A DNA stretch of 64,000 nt from Heliocidaris erythrogramma. Lineage: Eukaryota > Echinodermata > Echinoidea > Camarodonta > Echinometridae. Positions 49,101-58,656 of the stretch are shown here, in pieces; the stretch's first letter is position 1; each line of letters begins with the position of its first letter. Where the stretch lies: NCBI GenBank assembly GCA_025617745.1, contig CM046869.1, forward strand, positions 10,187,168-10,251,167, written 5' to 3'. Below the pieces are notes generated by a model. It was not told the DNA's origin, ran no database searches, and saw only the letters and a program-made list of their open reading frames with translations. The position numbers and the translations under genes are program-made.

Positions 49101-50519
49101 GATTAAATTTGGTGCTGTAAGGACACAAGTGTTGTGTGCAGGGGCCCCTCTGCCTATTCTAAATTATCTGCTGGCAAATTAAGAAAATTGTTAGGCTTGT
49201 TGGAAAGAGATCTATCAACAAATTTGAATGTCAGACGATCACTTCTTACCCTACTCAGCAAATATTAATCCTGAGGTTTTCTTTTTTTTCTTATTGGAAC
49301 ATTTCAGCTAATTTGTCAGCAAATTTTGTCAGACAACCCCCCCCCCCCTCTCCTCATATGAGCTGTGCCCAGCCTATGCCAGGGTATGAATCCATGACCT
49401 TTATACCTCCAGGGATATATCTGTTACCTGTATTTCTTTATGCACCAGATAAACCCAAGGTCTTCATCATTCAATCCTGCCGGGGTAAGGAACTGCAGAG
49501 ATCGGTATCGTTGTCTGACAGCCCCGCCATGGTTTCAAATCCAGAGACAATGATTTATTCCACAACATCGCTCACCACACGTCCTGTCAACTCGGATGTT
49601 CTGATCGCGTATGCAACCTCTGAAGGTATGATTCATTATTTGTTTTCATGATGGTATTTGATTCAACTGTAATTGGTACATGTTATTGCCGTGCTTCATG
49701 CATTTAAAGTTTCCTGGAAGAGCTAACAATATTATTGCAATATCTCATGGTTCTTGTGAGTATTAGTATGCATCCTTATAGCAGGGGCGGATCCAGGATT
49801 GATTATAAGAGGGGCACACAAATGAAGGTTTGTCAAAACTTTTGGAAAAGGTAGACCCGTATTTTTTTGGTCTCGTCAGCTTCTCGAAAAGTTGCTCAGT
49901 GGGGTGGGGGGGGGCAACAAAAATGTTTTTTTCGCCAGACCTTCAAAATTTGCTCGGGGGGGGGGGGGGTATGGGGGTCCAGTTCCCCTCCATAATTCCC
50001 TGACAAGCAAAAAAAAGGAGGGGGGGCACAATGGAGAAAATGGGGGATCGTTTATGGTCAAAATGCATACTTTTCTTCCAAAAGGGGGGGGGGGGGGGGC
50101 ACGGGCCGGAAGTGCCCCCCCCCCTGGATCCGCCAATGCTAATAGGCCTACGTGATGGCTTTGACAATGGAAACTTAGTCATTTTTGGCAATATCGAACT
50201 CTATATACCTATTATCGTTGCCTCATATAACATGAGAGAATTCATTTGTCAACAGGTTAATCGTAGAACTACTAAAATCTTTATTCTCATGTCAGGTACA
50301 AGGGCATGGCGCAATGAGGATGAGGGGTCCTGGTTCGTGCATGACCTCTGTAACGTCATCAAGAAATATTACAACAAAGAGCACATCCTGGACATTCTCG
50401 TTCGTGTCAATGGCCGGATGGTGTTCCGAGAGTCGACGGTCGGCGGTGCCAAACAGATGCCCTGCTTCACCTGTACTTTCACCCGTCGCTTCATGCTGGC
50501 CATGCCCAACACTCGGTAA
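38942..50519 (+). CDS. Caspase with N-terminal DED-like domain (9 coding exons)
   Basis: Coding exons: 38942-39035, 39814-39923, 40353-40452, 41092-41439, 43431-43586, 45584-45798, 48374-48461, 49449-49625, 50296-50519 (TAA). All introns are GT-AG and the phases join in frame to 503 residues. The first exon continues upstream to an acceptor at 38862, so the 5' UTR is spliced. Residues about 10-95 form one helical death-effector-like domain (LEKLKRRGLIKIGDYGMLRRL). Residues about 102-217 are a linker rich in Pro, Gln, His and Met. The caspase fold starts near 247 (GRGYVLFINN). Catalytic His328 is in IIGTHGE, and Cys381 is in QSCRG, where Ser replaces the usual Ala of QACRG. The small subunit has the S1 motif AWRNEDEGSWF (433-443) and MPCFTCTF near the end. 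DED-caspases are initiators in death-receptor and innate signalling. Orthology to caspase-8/10 is not settled. Confidence 0.88.
39345..39680. repeat. Degenerate GGACCACTTCC short-repeat array
   Basis: Variants of CCTAGGACAATTTCCC and TGGACCACTTCCCC with about 10-20 bp spacing, in caspase intron 1. Same sequence type as 30470-31100. Confidence 0.75.
40453..41091 (+). other. Caspase intron 3
   Basis: GTAAGT donor, CACAG acceptor. AT-rich, nothing recognised. Confidence 0.6.
41440..43430 (+). other. Caspase intron 4
   Basis: GTAAGC donor, TTGCACAG acceptor. Positions 41480-41550 form a hairpin (arms CTATCACTTCCGAGGCGATC and near-complement). The TIR element at 42093-42784 is listed separately. 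The open frame of the preceding exon runs on into this intron by chance. Confidence 0.65.
42093..42784. mobile_element. Non-coding DNA transposon with TIRs
   Basis: Left GTACCGTAATGTCACCGGTC and right, inverted, GTACCGTAATGTCACCAGTC: TIRs of about 27 bp with few mismatches. 692 bp, no transposase frame. Superfamily unknown. Confidence 0.7.
43915..44803. mobile_element. Long-arm foldback element with TTAA-containing ends
   Basis: Arms of about 190 bp. The left holds GGGGGCTGCCATTTTCTTGA (44064-44083) and the right its complement (44633-44652). Outer ends are near ATTAAC at left and GGTTAAT at right, so a TTAA target is possible. It lies in caspase intron 5 (43587-45583). Confidence 0.6.
44820..45585. 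repeat. Minisatellite of TTCAAACCAAAT units
   Basis: Degenerate units of about 40 bp built on TTCAAACCAAATTACTT, in two blocks (44820-44950 and 45265-45575). The blocks are separated by a copy of the dispersed repeat at 44965-45285. The second block runs up to the acceptor of caspase exon 6. Confidence 0.7.
44965..45285 (+). repeat. Dispersed repeat family R2, copy 1
   Basis: Shares GACTTGTGAGTAGACTA, a CG-rich GCGCGGAAC-like segment and TTGGTACAC with copies at about 46160-46470 and 47380-47590. A partial copy lies at 60770-60835 (ATAAGCTACTGA, GCTGAGAGCAAATTT). Confidence 0.6.
46130..46470 (+). repeat. Dispersed repeat family R2, copy 2
   Basis: Starts after a TA run (46131-46158). Its right part, from TTCTTTGAG to GAGAGCAAATT, is repeated at 47458-47585 on the other side of the CCAGTAGAAA foldback. 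Confidence 0.65.
46473..47358. mobile_element. Foldback element made of CCAGTAGAAA/TTTCTACTGG units
   Basis: Ends CCCAGGTCGAAAATCCCATA and, inverted, CCCAGGTCGAGATTCCCATA. The 886-bp interior is a dense array of ten-base CCAGTAGAAA units. In the left half both orientations are mixed; towards the right TTTCTACTGG and TACTGGTTT dominate. No coding frame. It lies in caspase intron 6 (45799-48373) between two R2 copies. Confidence 0.75.
47380..47590 (+). repeat. Dispersed repeat family R2, copy 3
   Basis: Contains CAGTTCCGCGCGCACCTTCA, then TTCTTTGAGGTTGATTTTAT through GAGAGCAAATT, in the same order as copy 2. Confidence 0.65.
47591..48373 (+). other. Remainder of caspase intron 6
   Basis: AT-rich, no element recognised. 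It ends at the AAACAG acceptor of exon 7. Confidence 0.5.
48462..49448 (+). other. Caspase intron 7
   Basis: GTATAT donor, GCACCAG acceptor. An ACAA repeat tail at 48779-48800 may mark the 3' end of an old retroposon. Otherwise nothing was recognised. Confidence 0.5.
49782..50138. mobile_element. G-rich hAT-like MITE
   Basis: CAGGGGCGGATCCAGG at the left and GGATCCGCCAATG at the right, with four G-runs. Internal segments match the copy at 23294-23616. Flanks CTTATAG and CTAATAG are similar (6/7). It lies in the last caspase intron (49626-50295). Confidence 0.75.
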
Positions 50520-52484
50520 AGGCTCATTCACACATAACGCAGCTAGGAAACCACAAAAGTAACATAGAAGCTATTTAAATGGCAAGTGGGGGTGAGAAAA
50601 AAGTTTCAACAAGTAACAAATGCCCCTAAGGTACATGTAGCTTAGTCAGTGTAACGCAATGGTGCATAAAAACAAGAGAAGGAAGCAAAGAGGAAAATTG
50701 CTTGCTTTGTCAGTACTTCTAGAATTAGAATCAGACATATCTGAATAAAAATGTTCATATTTCACTTTTGAAGTGTTGAAAGAGTTAAATACTAATTCTA
50801 CATCCTAATATTTTGGCTCTGCCTCTATAGAGTAAAAGTTTGATTTTGAATAATTTTGTCAAATGTGTCTTTTAGTATTTTTATGTGCCATCACGTTTAG
50901 CTAAGCTATCTGCTTAGCGAAACATAATGGCACGAAAAGATGCATCCTGAACGCAAAATGCATATTTTTGAAAATTACGTTCATATTACATTAAGGTCGA
51001 AACATTTCATTAAGCCATATCAAGGTAAAAATACCTTGACTAGGCTTAATATTACCCAAACTCTCATTAGATATGTTGAAATTACAACTTTTAATTCCCA
51101 CTATTATCAACAATTTGGCCGTTTGCGTTCCGGACGCATCTATTCGTGCCACTCCATTTCGCTAAGCTTCCTAAGCATCCTCACTTATCTTCTTGTTTTA
51201 ATGTGAATGACGCTCTGCTTATTTTGCCGCAGCAGGAATTTTAAGGTGGTTTTCTGCATCATAAGTGACGTTGATTAGGATCAAAGAAGCCATTACTCTA
51301 AGGTACCGTGAGGTAATTTGGTCCACTTGCTTACATGGTGTACCTTTTTGTCCTATTGGTACTGCTGTTGGTTGTACAATACATGCTATGTCAACAATTG
51401 CTTCATGATCAATATGCTGTTAAGCTAAGCAGTTCTAAATTTTAATCCTAGACCAAATACTATACCTAGACCTAACTTAAAACTCAATTGCAACCCTAAT
51501 CCTATATCTTTGACAAAATAAAGTCCAGAGCAATTGTCACCGAAGCATAAGTCAGAGAACCCCTACTGTCCAGTGAGTGGTCTCACCTCTCATTACAAGC
51601 AGGAGGGGGTTAGGTTAAGATTCAGTTTATTGGTCCAAGCAGGACTAGAGACTAAAAAAAGGGGGAGTCTTCTCCCGTAGTTATGGACCGTGTGGACAGA
51701 ATAAACTTTAAGTTTAGCAAACTTGTTGCTAACCTTTCTTTTAACGTTAAACTACGAACATCGTTGTTTTGGGCCCGTGTGAACCCTCGTCGTTGTTTCT
51801 TTAACTTAAAGTTTCAAAACCACAAGTACGTATGAACGCAGCTGCTGTCCAAAGAACTTACTATCGAGGACATTCTACATGTATGCATTCCACTGTTTTT
51901 GAATGATTACAGAATCCATAGCAATGTGATTGTGTTTTATATATATCCAGGCAAAATTGGAAGAATTCCATTCATTGTGACATTATGCTGTATTAGTGAG
52001 AGTTTAAGTCAGTTCCTGTGGAAGACAAAAAGTGTCTTCTGTGTTGTTTGTATATATACCGGTATATATAATTATTACTTTATTCTGCTGCATACTTTTT
52101 AAAGTGGTATGAACAAAGAATATCCCAGGCTTTGTAAAATTTAGTGTGGTGTTTAAAATTGTAATTTTTCCTTTTTTGTGGCCATTTTGTTTCTTGGAAG
52201 TAAGCTACAAATGTTATCTTTGCTACAGTTTCCTGGCTGTGTGTTCATCATCAAGACAAAATATTTGTTGTGTACAAATTGTTATTATAGAAAATTCATC
52301 ATGACCCCCAAAAGAGCTTCAGTACTGTGTTTTAGTAGCATGAGTTTAATGCCTGGATTTTCTAGATCTCAAGTAGTATTTTAGCAAGGAAGTTCAGAAG
52401 ATTAGGTGGGTTTTGAGGAGTAGTATTTTTTAATGTACGTGTGTTATGATATAAACTGTGTAATATATTTGATTGGTTGTCATT
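50520..52484. other. Caspase 3' flank; foldback MITE, no other gene
   Basis: An AATAAA lies at 50743, about 225 bp after the stop, and could serve for polyadenylation. A foldback spans about 50890-51190 (arms with AGATGCATCCTGAACGCAAA and its imperfect complement). A block at 51690-51840 resembles 38120-38220 inverted. No further coding exon was recognised. Confidence 0.5.
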
Positions 52485-52653
52485 ATTTACTGCAATAAAT
52501 CATATATACCTACCTATTATGCCTATAGTCTTGACTACGGGACCCCTTCGAGAATTATCACACATGTGTCACAATATTGTGCGCACCCCCCGTAATCCTA
52601 TTGTCCCCTTCGCCACTCACGCGCGTCAATACGCTACGGCCATCTTCCTCTTT
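52485..52653 (+). repeat. DIRS left inverted terminal repeat
   Basis: Pairs with 58465-58656 inverted from ATATACCTACCTATTATGCC through CGCTACGGCCATCTTCCTC. The outermost bases (ATTTACTGCAATAAATC) are unique to the left end and reappear, inverted, at 58330-58349. Confidence 0.9.
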
Positions 52654-53079
52654 CTTGCTCGCCCCCGACGAGTTAGGACGTATAGTCACAGCGCTCCTGA
52701 AATCAGGTCGTATAGTATCTTTTTGGTGCGCTTTTTCACATAGTTAAAGCACTTTTAGGTACCTATATTCGTTTAGATTATAGTACTTTGTGTTTTATTT
52801 ATAGTCACTCTTGCCGATTGCAAGGGATTTTTTGATTCCCTTTCTTGGCATTTATTTTTCTCTTTCACGGTCAGCCCCACGTAGATATTTCCGTGTTTGC
52901 GGGTGTTTCCGTTTGTCACCGAGCCTTCGGGTTCGGCGTTTATTCTTACGGTTTTTAGGCTGTGAAAATTTCTTTAGTGTGTATCTCCCAAATAATTTTA
53001 CCCTTATTTACTGCATTCAGTTGAAGTATTTCTTATTTTGAAAAAAAGTATACTTTATTGTCTGTTTTATTGCAGTGGT

Positions 53080-55319
53080 ATGGATTCGGAAGAAGAAGCA
53101 GCTAGGTCAAGGAGACCTGCTTCTTCCGAAGAGTCGTCTAGCAAGACGACTCGGCCTTCCAGAACTCCCCCGAGTACTGCGGTACACGGGGGAGGGAGGA
53201 GGGCTAAGGGTAAGTTGCCTAGTGGTGTTTCTCGGAGCTTGCGGCTTCGGGACGGGTGGCGTTAACTGAATCGGGATTGTCAACTCCGAAGCCCGTGGTT
53301 TTGGGGTGGGTGGCGTCAGATTCTAGTGGTTTGGATATCTCGAATCCAATCCCCCGGTCGCTGAGACCAGAGGGGGGGGCTGTTGTTTCCCGTACGGTAG
53401 CGTTCACTCGCTCTGATCCGTTAGGGGAGACGCGCCCCACTACTGCAGGGCAGCCCACGGGCTTAGTCCATGTTGGTCTGGGTTCTCAAACCCTAGCCCC
53501 CGGCAAACGCCATATGGGGGAACGAGTACTTCCTGGGCTGTCTACATTGCCAGCTAATGGGAATGCTCGAGCTAACAATTATGGACGCTCTTCGGAGCAA
53601 CAGGTGTTTTCACCTGAGTGCGTGACTACTAGTGCTCCCCTATTGCTGCTTTCGAGCGGTCCAATAGCGGGTTCACACGCCTTTAGTAGTCATCGGGCAC
53701 ATACCGAGTCATCTCGGTCTGCCCACGCACTGGGAGCTTTTAGCTCCCAACCCAAGGCTACTGCATCTTCTTGCTTAGCCAATATGGGTGATTTGGGCGA
53801 TTCTCTAGGCTTACGCCATGAGCGCTCCAATCCCTTTATGGGAAGTGAACGCCCCTCCGCGGAGGGATCGGTTTGTGTTTCCGAAGAGGCTTCGGGGACC
53901 CGAACGAATCCGATTAAGCGTTCTAAGAAAAGGGTTTCGGCTACGACTTTTGTCGAGCCAGCCAAGAAAAAGGCCAAGAAGAAGGCAAAAAGTGGCAAGG
54001 CTTTGCCGGCCTCTTGCCCGTCTGACCTGGCTAACCCAGCTAGCTCCTCTCAAGCTGACATGTTCAGTATGATGCGGGCTTTTGCTCAGAATCAGGGTTG
54101 GTCCTTTGTACCGGCTACTTCAACCCTGACTTCTGTCCCTATTCAGGGATCTCGCCTTGAGTCTAATCAGCCTTTTGTGATTGATTCCTCTTTGTCTGAG
54201 TCGGATTCGCATGTGCCTCCTATTCCCGCGGCCCTTGGGGCTCCGCCGGGCGAGGAGACTTTTGTTGAACCATGCGGGGCTCTGCCTGCGGAGGCCTTTG
54301 TTAGTGCTCCTTTGTCTCATTCCACTCGGGTGGAACCAGATTCGGATGTGGCTTCTCAAGCTTCGGTTCCCGAATCGCTTGGGCAGGCGGAGTCTCAATC
54401 GCTTGCTCTTCGCGGGGTAGAAGCGATTGCTTTGTTGTCCACATATCTCCCTGAATTTCAGTCAACCCGCGCGCAGGGTTCGACTTCGCGTTGGAAATTT
54501 AAGCAGCAGGATTCCTCTGAGGGTATCGCTCTTGAGGAGGTTTTCAAGCTGGAGTATGACCGCATTGAGGCCGCGCTGTTGATTAAGCGCTCTAATGCGG
54601 TCAAGGGTAAGGCCTTTGCCTTTTGTTCTCAGGACCAAGACAGCTTTTTTAAGGCTAAGACTCTGTCTCCTGAGATTTTGGAGGTTGGTCGTCGCTTACG
54701 GGTGACTAATCCGCTTACCTCCGCCGCTTTCAAGGCGGAGGATAAGATCTGGTCTAATATTGAAAACCAGGTTAGGTCGGGGATGCGTTTGTCGGCGTTT
54801 CAAGGGTTTCTCTCCGACCTTAGGTCCAGGGCGGAGGAGTTGAATGTTACCGATGGTGACAAGCTGATTATTGACGACCTGTTGCATACTCTTTTTTGTC
54901 TGCAGTGGTCGCAGCTTTCCACCGCAGCTGCTTCGGCTACGTTCCGTCGCAGGACCTCGGCTCTCTCGGCACTGGGTGTTAGAGAGTCGGGCATTGCTCA
55001 ACTTCTCCGAGATGTTCCGTCTCGGGGTCCTTCGCTTTTTGGTGGTAAATTCGCTACGGTTTTTCAGAGAGAGATCGATGCGCGTAAGCAGATCTCGGAT
55101 ATGACTAAGCAGTTTCACACTAGCTCTAAGCCAACGCGGGCCCCTGTTCAGCGTAGACCTGCTGGTCCCGTTTCGGGTCAACGCAGTCGCGTGTCTAGGG
55201 TCCCGCCTCCTGAGCCACAGCCAGCTCCTTCTCGTGGGAGAGGGAGTCGTGGCAGGGGCATTTCGAGAGGTACTCGTGGTAAGGCGATGGCTTCGCAGAA
55301 GGCCAAGCCTGGGTTTTGA
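53080..55319 (+). pseudogene. DIRS ORF1 (Gag-like)
   Basis: The ATG at 53080 begins an acidic Ser/Arg-rich N-terminus (MDSEEEAARSRRPASSEE). That frame stops at 53265. The long remainder (open from 53223 to TGA 55317-55319) is in another frame, so a single-base-type shift lies at 53223-53265. The large part is Ser-rich, with a basic KKRVSATTF...KKKAKKKAKSGK stretch. It ends in a Gly/Arg-rich tail (SRGRGSRGRGISRGTRG), an RNA-binding-type feature. It precedes and overlaps the RT frame. Confidence 0.75.
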
Positions 55320-56760
55320 TGTTTTTCCCCGAGCGCTTGTTCAACCGAATGTGGTAGGTGGCCGTCTTCACGCGTTTCTCCCCGCTTGGGAGGCCATCTC
55401 CGGGGACGCGTTTGTTCTCTCCGTCGTGCGAGACGGATTCTTCATAGATCTTTGCGCTTCGCTCCCCGGAGGGGCTATAAGAATTCGGTCACCTCCCATG
55501 TCTGCCCTGTCTCGATCTCATGCTTCAAAGGAGATCGAGTCTCTTCTGGAAAAGAGGGCTATAGAAAGGGTAAGAGACAGGCCGTCTCTTTCCCTTTCTC
55601 CAATATTTGTTATTCCCAAGCGCTCGGGAAAACTTCGTTTGATACTGAACCTAAAAAGGATAAACAAATTTATTCCTCCGGTTCATTTTCGGATGGAGAC
55701 TCTTGCCTCCATTCTTCCGTTGATCAAAAGGGAAGACTACGCGGTCTCGATAGATCTCAAGGACGCGTACTTTCACATTCCCATTCATCGCGCATCTCGC
55801 GATCTTCTGGGGTTCTCCTTCCTCTCGGAGACTTATCGTTTTCGGGCTCTTCCCTTCGGGCTGCGCCCGGCCCCTCGGGTTTTTACTCAAGTTGTAGCGG
55901 TGCTAGCGGCCTTTCTGAGGCGTCGCGGCCTGCGGTTGTTTTGTTACCTGGACGATTGGCTTCTCCTTGCGGAGTCGCGCGATCGTTTGTTGGACGAGAC
56001 TCGTTTGCTCGTCTCTCTTACTCAAGACTTAGGTTTCCTAATAAATTGGGAAAAGTCAGAGTTAGTCCCCACTCGCAGCCCAGTTTTTCTGGGGGCGGTG
56101 TTAGACATAAGGAATCAGTTAGCTCGGCCCAGTCGAGACAGGATTCTCACCATTGTCTCTGCGGCTCGCAAGCTCTTGCTGGCCAGAAGAGTCTCGGCCA
56201 GACAGTGGCTTCAGTTTCTAGGTTATCTAGCCAGTCTAGTCGATGTTTTAGAGGACTGCCGGCTCCTCATGAGACCCTTTCAGAGACATCTCCTCAGGTT
56301 CTTCAAGCCGGGAAAAGACTCTCTTTTGGTCTGGATTCCAGTACCAGTAAAGATCAAGTCTCTTCTCGCTTGTTGGACGAGCGAGGTGTTTCTCGCGCGA
56401 GGCAGGTCCTTCTCTGCCCCTCTTCCGTCGATATCGGTTTCGACGGACGCCTCTCGGTTGGGGTGGGGAGGACACTGCAACGGCAGCACGGTTGCGGGGG
56501 ATTGGTCTCATCTTGGGACTCTTCCTCATATCAATGTCCTGGAGTTTATGGCAGTTCTGTTGACCTTGCTCCATTTCAGAAGTCGACTTCTCAGTCGTTC
56601 GGTTCTGATTCTCACGGACAATGTTACTGTGGCGGCATATATCAATCGGCAGGGAGGCACTCGTTCGGTTGCCCTGAATGCCCTAGCAGCTCAGCTGTGG
56701 AGGTGGTGTCGTCGCATGGCAATCACACCCGTGGCCTCTTTCATCCCGGTCGGGAAAACC
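55234..56760 (+). pseudogene. DIRS reverse transcriptase and RNase H
   Basis: VGGRLHAFLPAWE is the conserved entry to the domain; the frame's first codons overlap the end of ORF1 and no certain start codon is seen. RT motifs are SIDLKDAYFHIPI, ALPFGLRPAPRVFTQ and the catalytic YLDD (in LFCYLDDWLLLA). RNase H shows STDASRLGWGGH, NVLEFMAV and LTDNVTVAAYINRQGG. Homology leaves this frame near 56740-56760, where the next domain continues in frame +0 (position divisible by 3). Confidence 0.9.
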
Positions 56761-57269
56761 TCATTGCGGATTTTCTGTCCCGGGGCAGGTATCTTCCATC
56801 GGAATGGATGCTCCATCCGGAGGTATTTTGCCGCATTCGCAGTTGCCTAGGTCCACTGGAAGTGGATCTATTTGCGTCGGTGCTAAATCACCAGCTGCCG
56901 AAGTATTGCTCCCGTGTTCGCGATCAGGGAGCATGGGCTCTCGATGCTTTCTCCCTCAGCTGGGAGAACCTTCAGGGATTCGCCTTTCCTCCCTTCCAAC
57001 TGATTCCGCGTGTCTTGCGGAAAATCAGGGAAGATCGGGCGAGGGTGCTTGTAATAGCTCCCTTTTGGCCCAGGAGGAATTGGTTTCCGGAACTTATGAG
57101 CCTTCTAAGGGCTCAACCGTTAGTTCTCCCGTTAAGAGCGGATCTGGTGTTACAGCCCCTATCGGGGATTCTTCACCACAATCCGGAGTCTCTTCATTTG
57201 ACTGCTTGGCCCCTGTCAGGGAATCTGCAAGACAGTCGGGTCTCTCTGATAGAGCCGCGGACTTTTTAA
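56745..57269 (+). pseudogene. DIRS Dam-like methyltransferase region
   Basis: Continuous with RNase H after a frame change: GRENLIADFLSRG, then LEVDLFASVLNHQLPKY, AWALDAFSLSWE, FAFPPFQLIP and VLVIAPFWPRRNWF. The DLFAS...Y.S...W...PPF spacing resembles the Dam-type methyltransferase domain described in DIRS elements, with FPPF in place of DPPY/NPPY. Ends TAA just before the recombinase domain in a different frame, giving the usual overlap. Confidence 0.7.
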
Positions 57270-58243
57270 TGTCCAGTCGTAGGGTTTCTACTAGGGAAAT
57301 TTACAATTCCCGTCTCTCGGTCTTTTTCCTTTGGTGCAAAGAGAGAAATCAAAACCCTTCTAAGGCTCCTATTGGTTCAATTGCGGATTTCTTAATCTCG
57401 TTATTTGACAAAGGGAGATCTATTTCTACTATCCGAGGCTACCGTTCGGCGATCGGGGCCATTCATTCGGGTTTTTCGGATGGTTCGGGGATTTCCAATT
57501 CCCCGCTACTAAGTGGTTTGATTCGTTCGTTCTTTCTGAAACGACCTTCGTTTTCTAAGTTAGTGCCGTCTTGGAGTCTGCCTAAGGTCCTGGAGGCCTT
57601 GGCGAAACCTCCTTTTGAACCGTTAGGTGAAGCTTCGCTTCATCATCTTACGGTTAAGACGCTCTTTTTGGTAGCTATTGCCTCTGGGCAGAGGCGCAGT
57701 ACTCTTCATGCTCTCTGTCTTACTCCTGGTCATGTTCGCTGGGAGAGAAAAGGTGTTAGATTGATTCCTAGGGCTTCTTTCGTTGCCAAGAATCAGACAG
57801 CTACCTCCGGTCCTGTTGAGATTTTTCTTTGTCCGCTTTCTAACTTTTCTTCGGTGCGTGAGGACAAAGTTTGGTGTCCTGTTAGGGCTCTCAAATGGTA
57901 TATTGATAAGACTAAGTCTTATCGTAAGGATGATCAGTTGTTCCTGATCACTAGAGAGCCTTTTTCTCCTGCCTCTCTTGATTCCATTTCTAGATGGATC
58001 GTTGAAGCTATTAGGGCCGCTGGCACAGAGGCTCTTTTATCCGACAGTAAGCCTCGTGCTCATGATACTCGTAGTGTCAGCACTTCTTGGGCTCTGTTTC
58101 AAGGTGTGGCGCTTGTTGATATTTTGAAGGCTGCTTATTGGCGTTCGCCCAATTCCTTCATTTCTTGCTACCTTAGGGATATTCCCGCAGGTGAAGCTTT
58201 GTTTGCGTCAGCCACCTTGAAGGCCGCTGTGTCTTCTTTGTAG
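56804..58243 (+). CDS. DIRS tyrosine recombinase
   Basis: 479-codon frame. The first 140 residues overlap the methyltransferase region in another frame and are low-complexity. The recombinase begins about SRRVSTREIYNSRLSVFFLW (57271 onward) with an N-terminal SAM-like fold. Catalytic residues: Arg in SGQRRSTLHAL (57692-57697), HxxR as HDTR (58061-58072), and the nucleophile Tyr in FISCYLRDI (58169-58171). It would integrate the circular cDNA, and DIRS insertions normally give no target duplication. Whether the ATG at 56804 is used is uncertain. Confidence 0.88.
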   Translation: MDAPSGGILPHSQLPRSTGSGSICVGAKSPAAEVLLPCSRSGSMGSRCFLPQLGEPSGIRLSSLPTDSACLAENQGRSGEGACNSSLLAQEELVSGTYEPSKGSTVSSPVKSGSGVTAPIGDSSPQSGVSSFDCLAPVRESARQSGLSDRAADFLMSSRRVSTREIYNSRLSVFFLWCKERNQNPSKAPIGSIADFLISLFDKGRSISTIRGYRSAIGAIHSGFSDGSGISNSPLLSGLIRSFFLKRPSFSKLVPSWSLPKVLEALAKPPFEPLGEASLHHLTVKTLFLVAIASGQRRSTLHALCLTPGHVRWERKGVRLIPRASFVAKNQTATSGPVEIFLCPLSNFSSVREDKVWCPVRALKWYIDKTKSYRKDDQLFLITREPFSPASLDSISRWIVEAIRAAGTEALLSDSKPRAHDTRSVSTSWALFQGVALVDILKAAYWRSPNSFISCYLRDIPAGEALFASATLKAAVSSL

Positions 58244-58310
58244 TCTTTGGTGTAATCCTATTTCCTTCTGCTCGAAACATGCCTCCCGGTCTTTGAGTTG
58301 GCGCTGGTCT

Positions 58311-58405
58311 GGCATAATAGGTAGGTATATATGATTTATTGCAGTAAATTTGTAAAATCAGCACTGATTTTCTTATTTACTATATAAATCTATATACCTA
58401 CCTAT
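58311..58405 (+). repeat. DIRS internal complementary region
   Basis: 58311-58349 is the exact complement of the left terminus (52485-52523). 58350-58405 is the exact complement of the right terminus (58601-58656). In the circular intermediate this region templates the joined ends. Its junction gives the element boundaries. Confidence 0.9.
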
Positions 58406-58464
58406 GACCCTCCCTCCTTCCCCGCTCCTTGCAAGCAACATGTTTCTTCTTGGGGTTGCTCGCA

Positions 58465-58656
58465 AAAGAGGAAGATGGCCGTAGCGTATTGACGCGCGTG
58501 AGTGGCGAAGGGGACAATAGGATTACGGGGGGTGCGCACAATATTGTGACACATGTGTGATAATTCTCGAAGGGGTCCCGTAGTCAAGACTACAGGCATA
58601 ATAGGTAGGTATATAGATTTATATAGTAAATAAGAAAATCAGTGCTGATTTTACAA
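58465..58656 (-). repeat. DIRS right inverted terminal repeat
   Basis: Inverted copy of the left repeat. Its outer 50 bp (ending GTGCTGATTTTACAA) are specific to the right end. Confidence 0.9.

Larger units (their letters stand above)
52485..58656 (+). mobile_element. DIRS-1-like tyrosine-recombinase retrotransposon
   Basis: About 6.17 kb with inverted terminal repeats, an internal complementary region (58311-58405) and the DIRS gene order: ORF1 (Gag-like), RT/RNase H, Dam-like methyltransferase region, tyrosine recombinase. The two extreme ends are fixed by the internal complementary region, which carries the complement of the left terminus joined to the complement of the right terminus, as needed for DIRS circle formation. 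The copy has at least two frame breaks (about 53223-53265 and about 56740-56760), so it may be inactive unless these are assembly errors. Its GC content is visibly higher than the flanks. Confidence 0.93.

Noticed and set aside
49313..49448. Coding extension upstream of the QSCRG exon
   Set aside because: The pyrimidine tract plus CAG acceptor at 49448 restores the caspase frame; the upstream part includes a C-run and no conservation.
55386..56740. Ser-rich 627-codon frame overlapping the RT as an independent gene
   Set aside because: Upstream of about 56745 it is the antisymmetric shadow of the RT frame; only its end carries conserved sequence.
56804..57265. Separate protein at the start of the recombinase frame
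   Set aside because: Low-complexity shadow of the methyltransferase region in another frame; only the later part shows homology.
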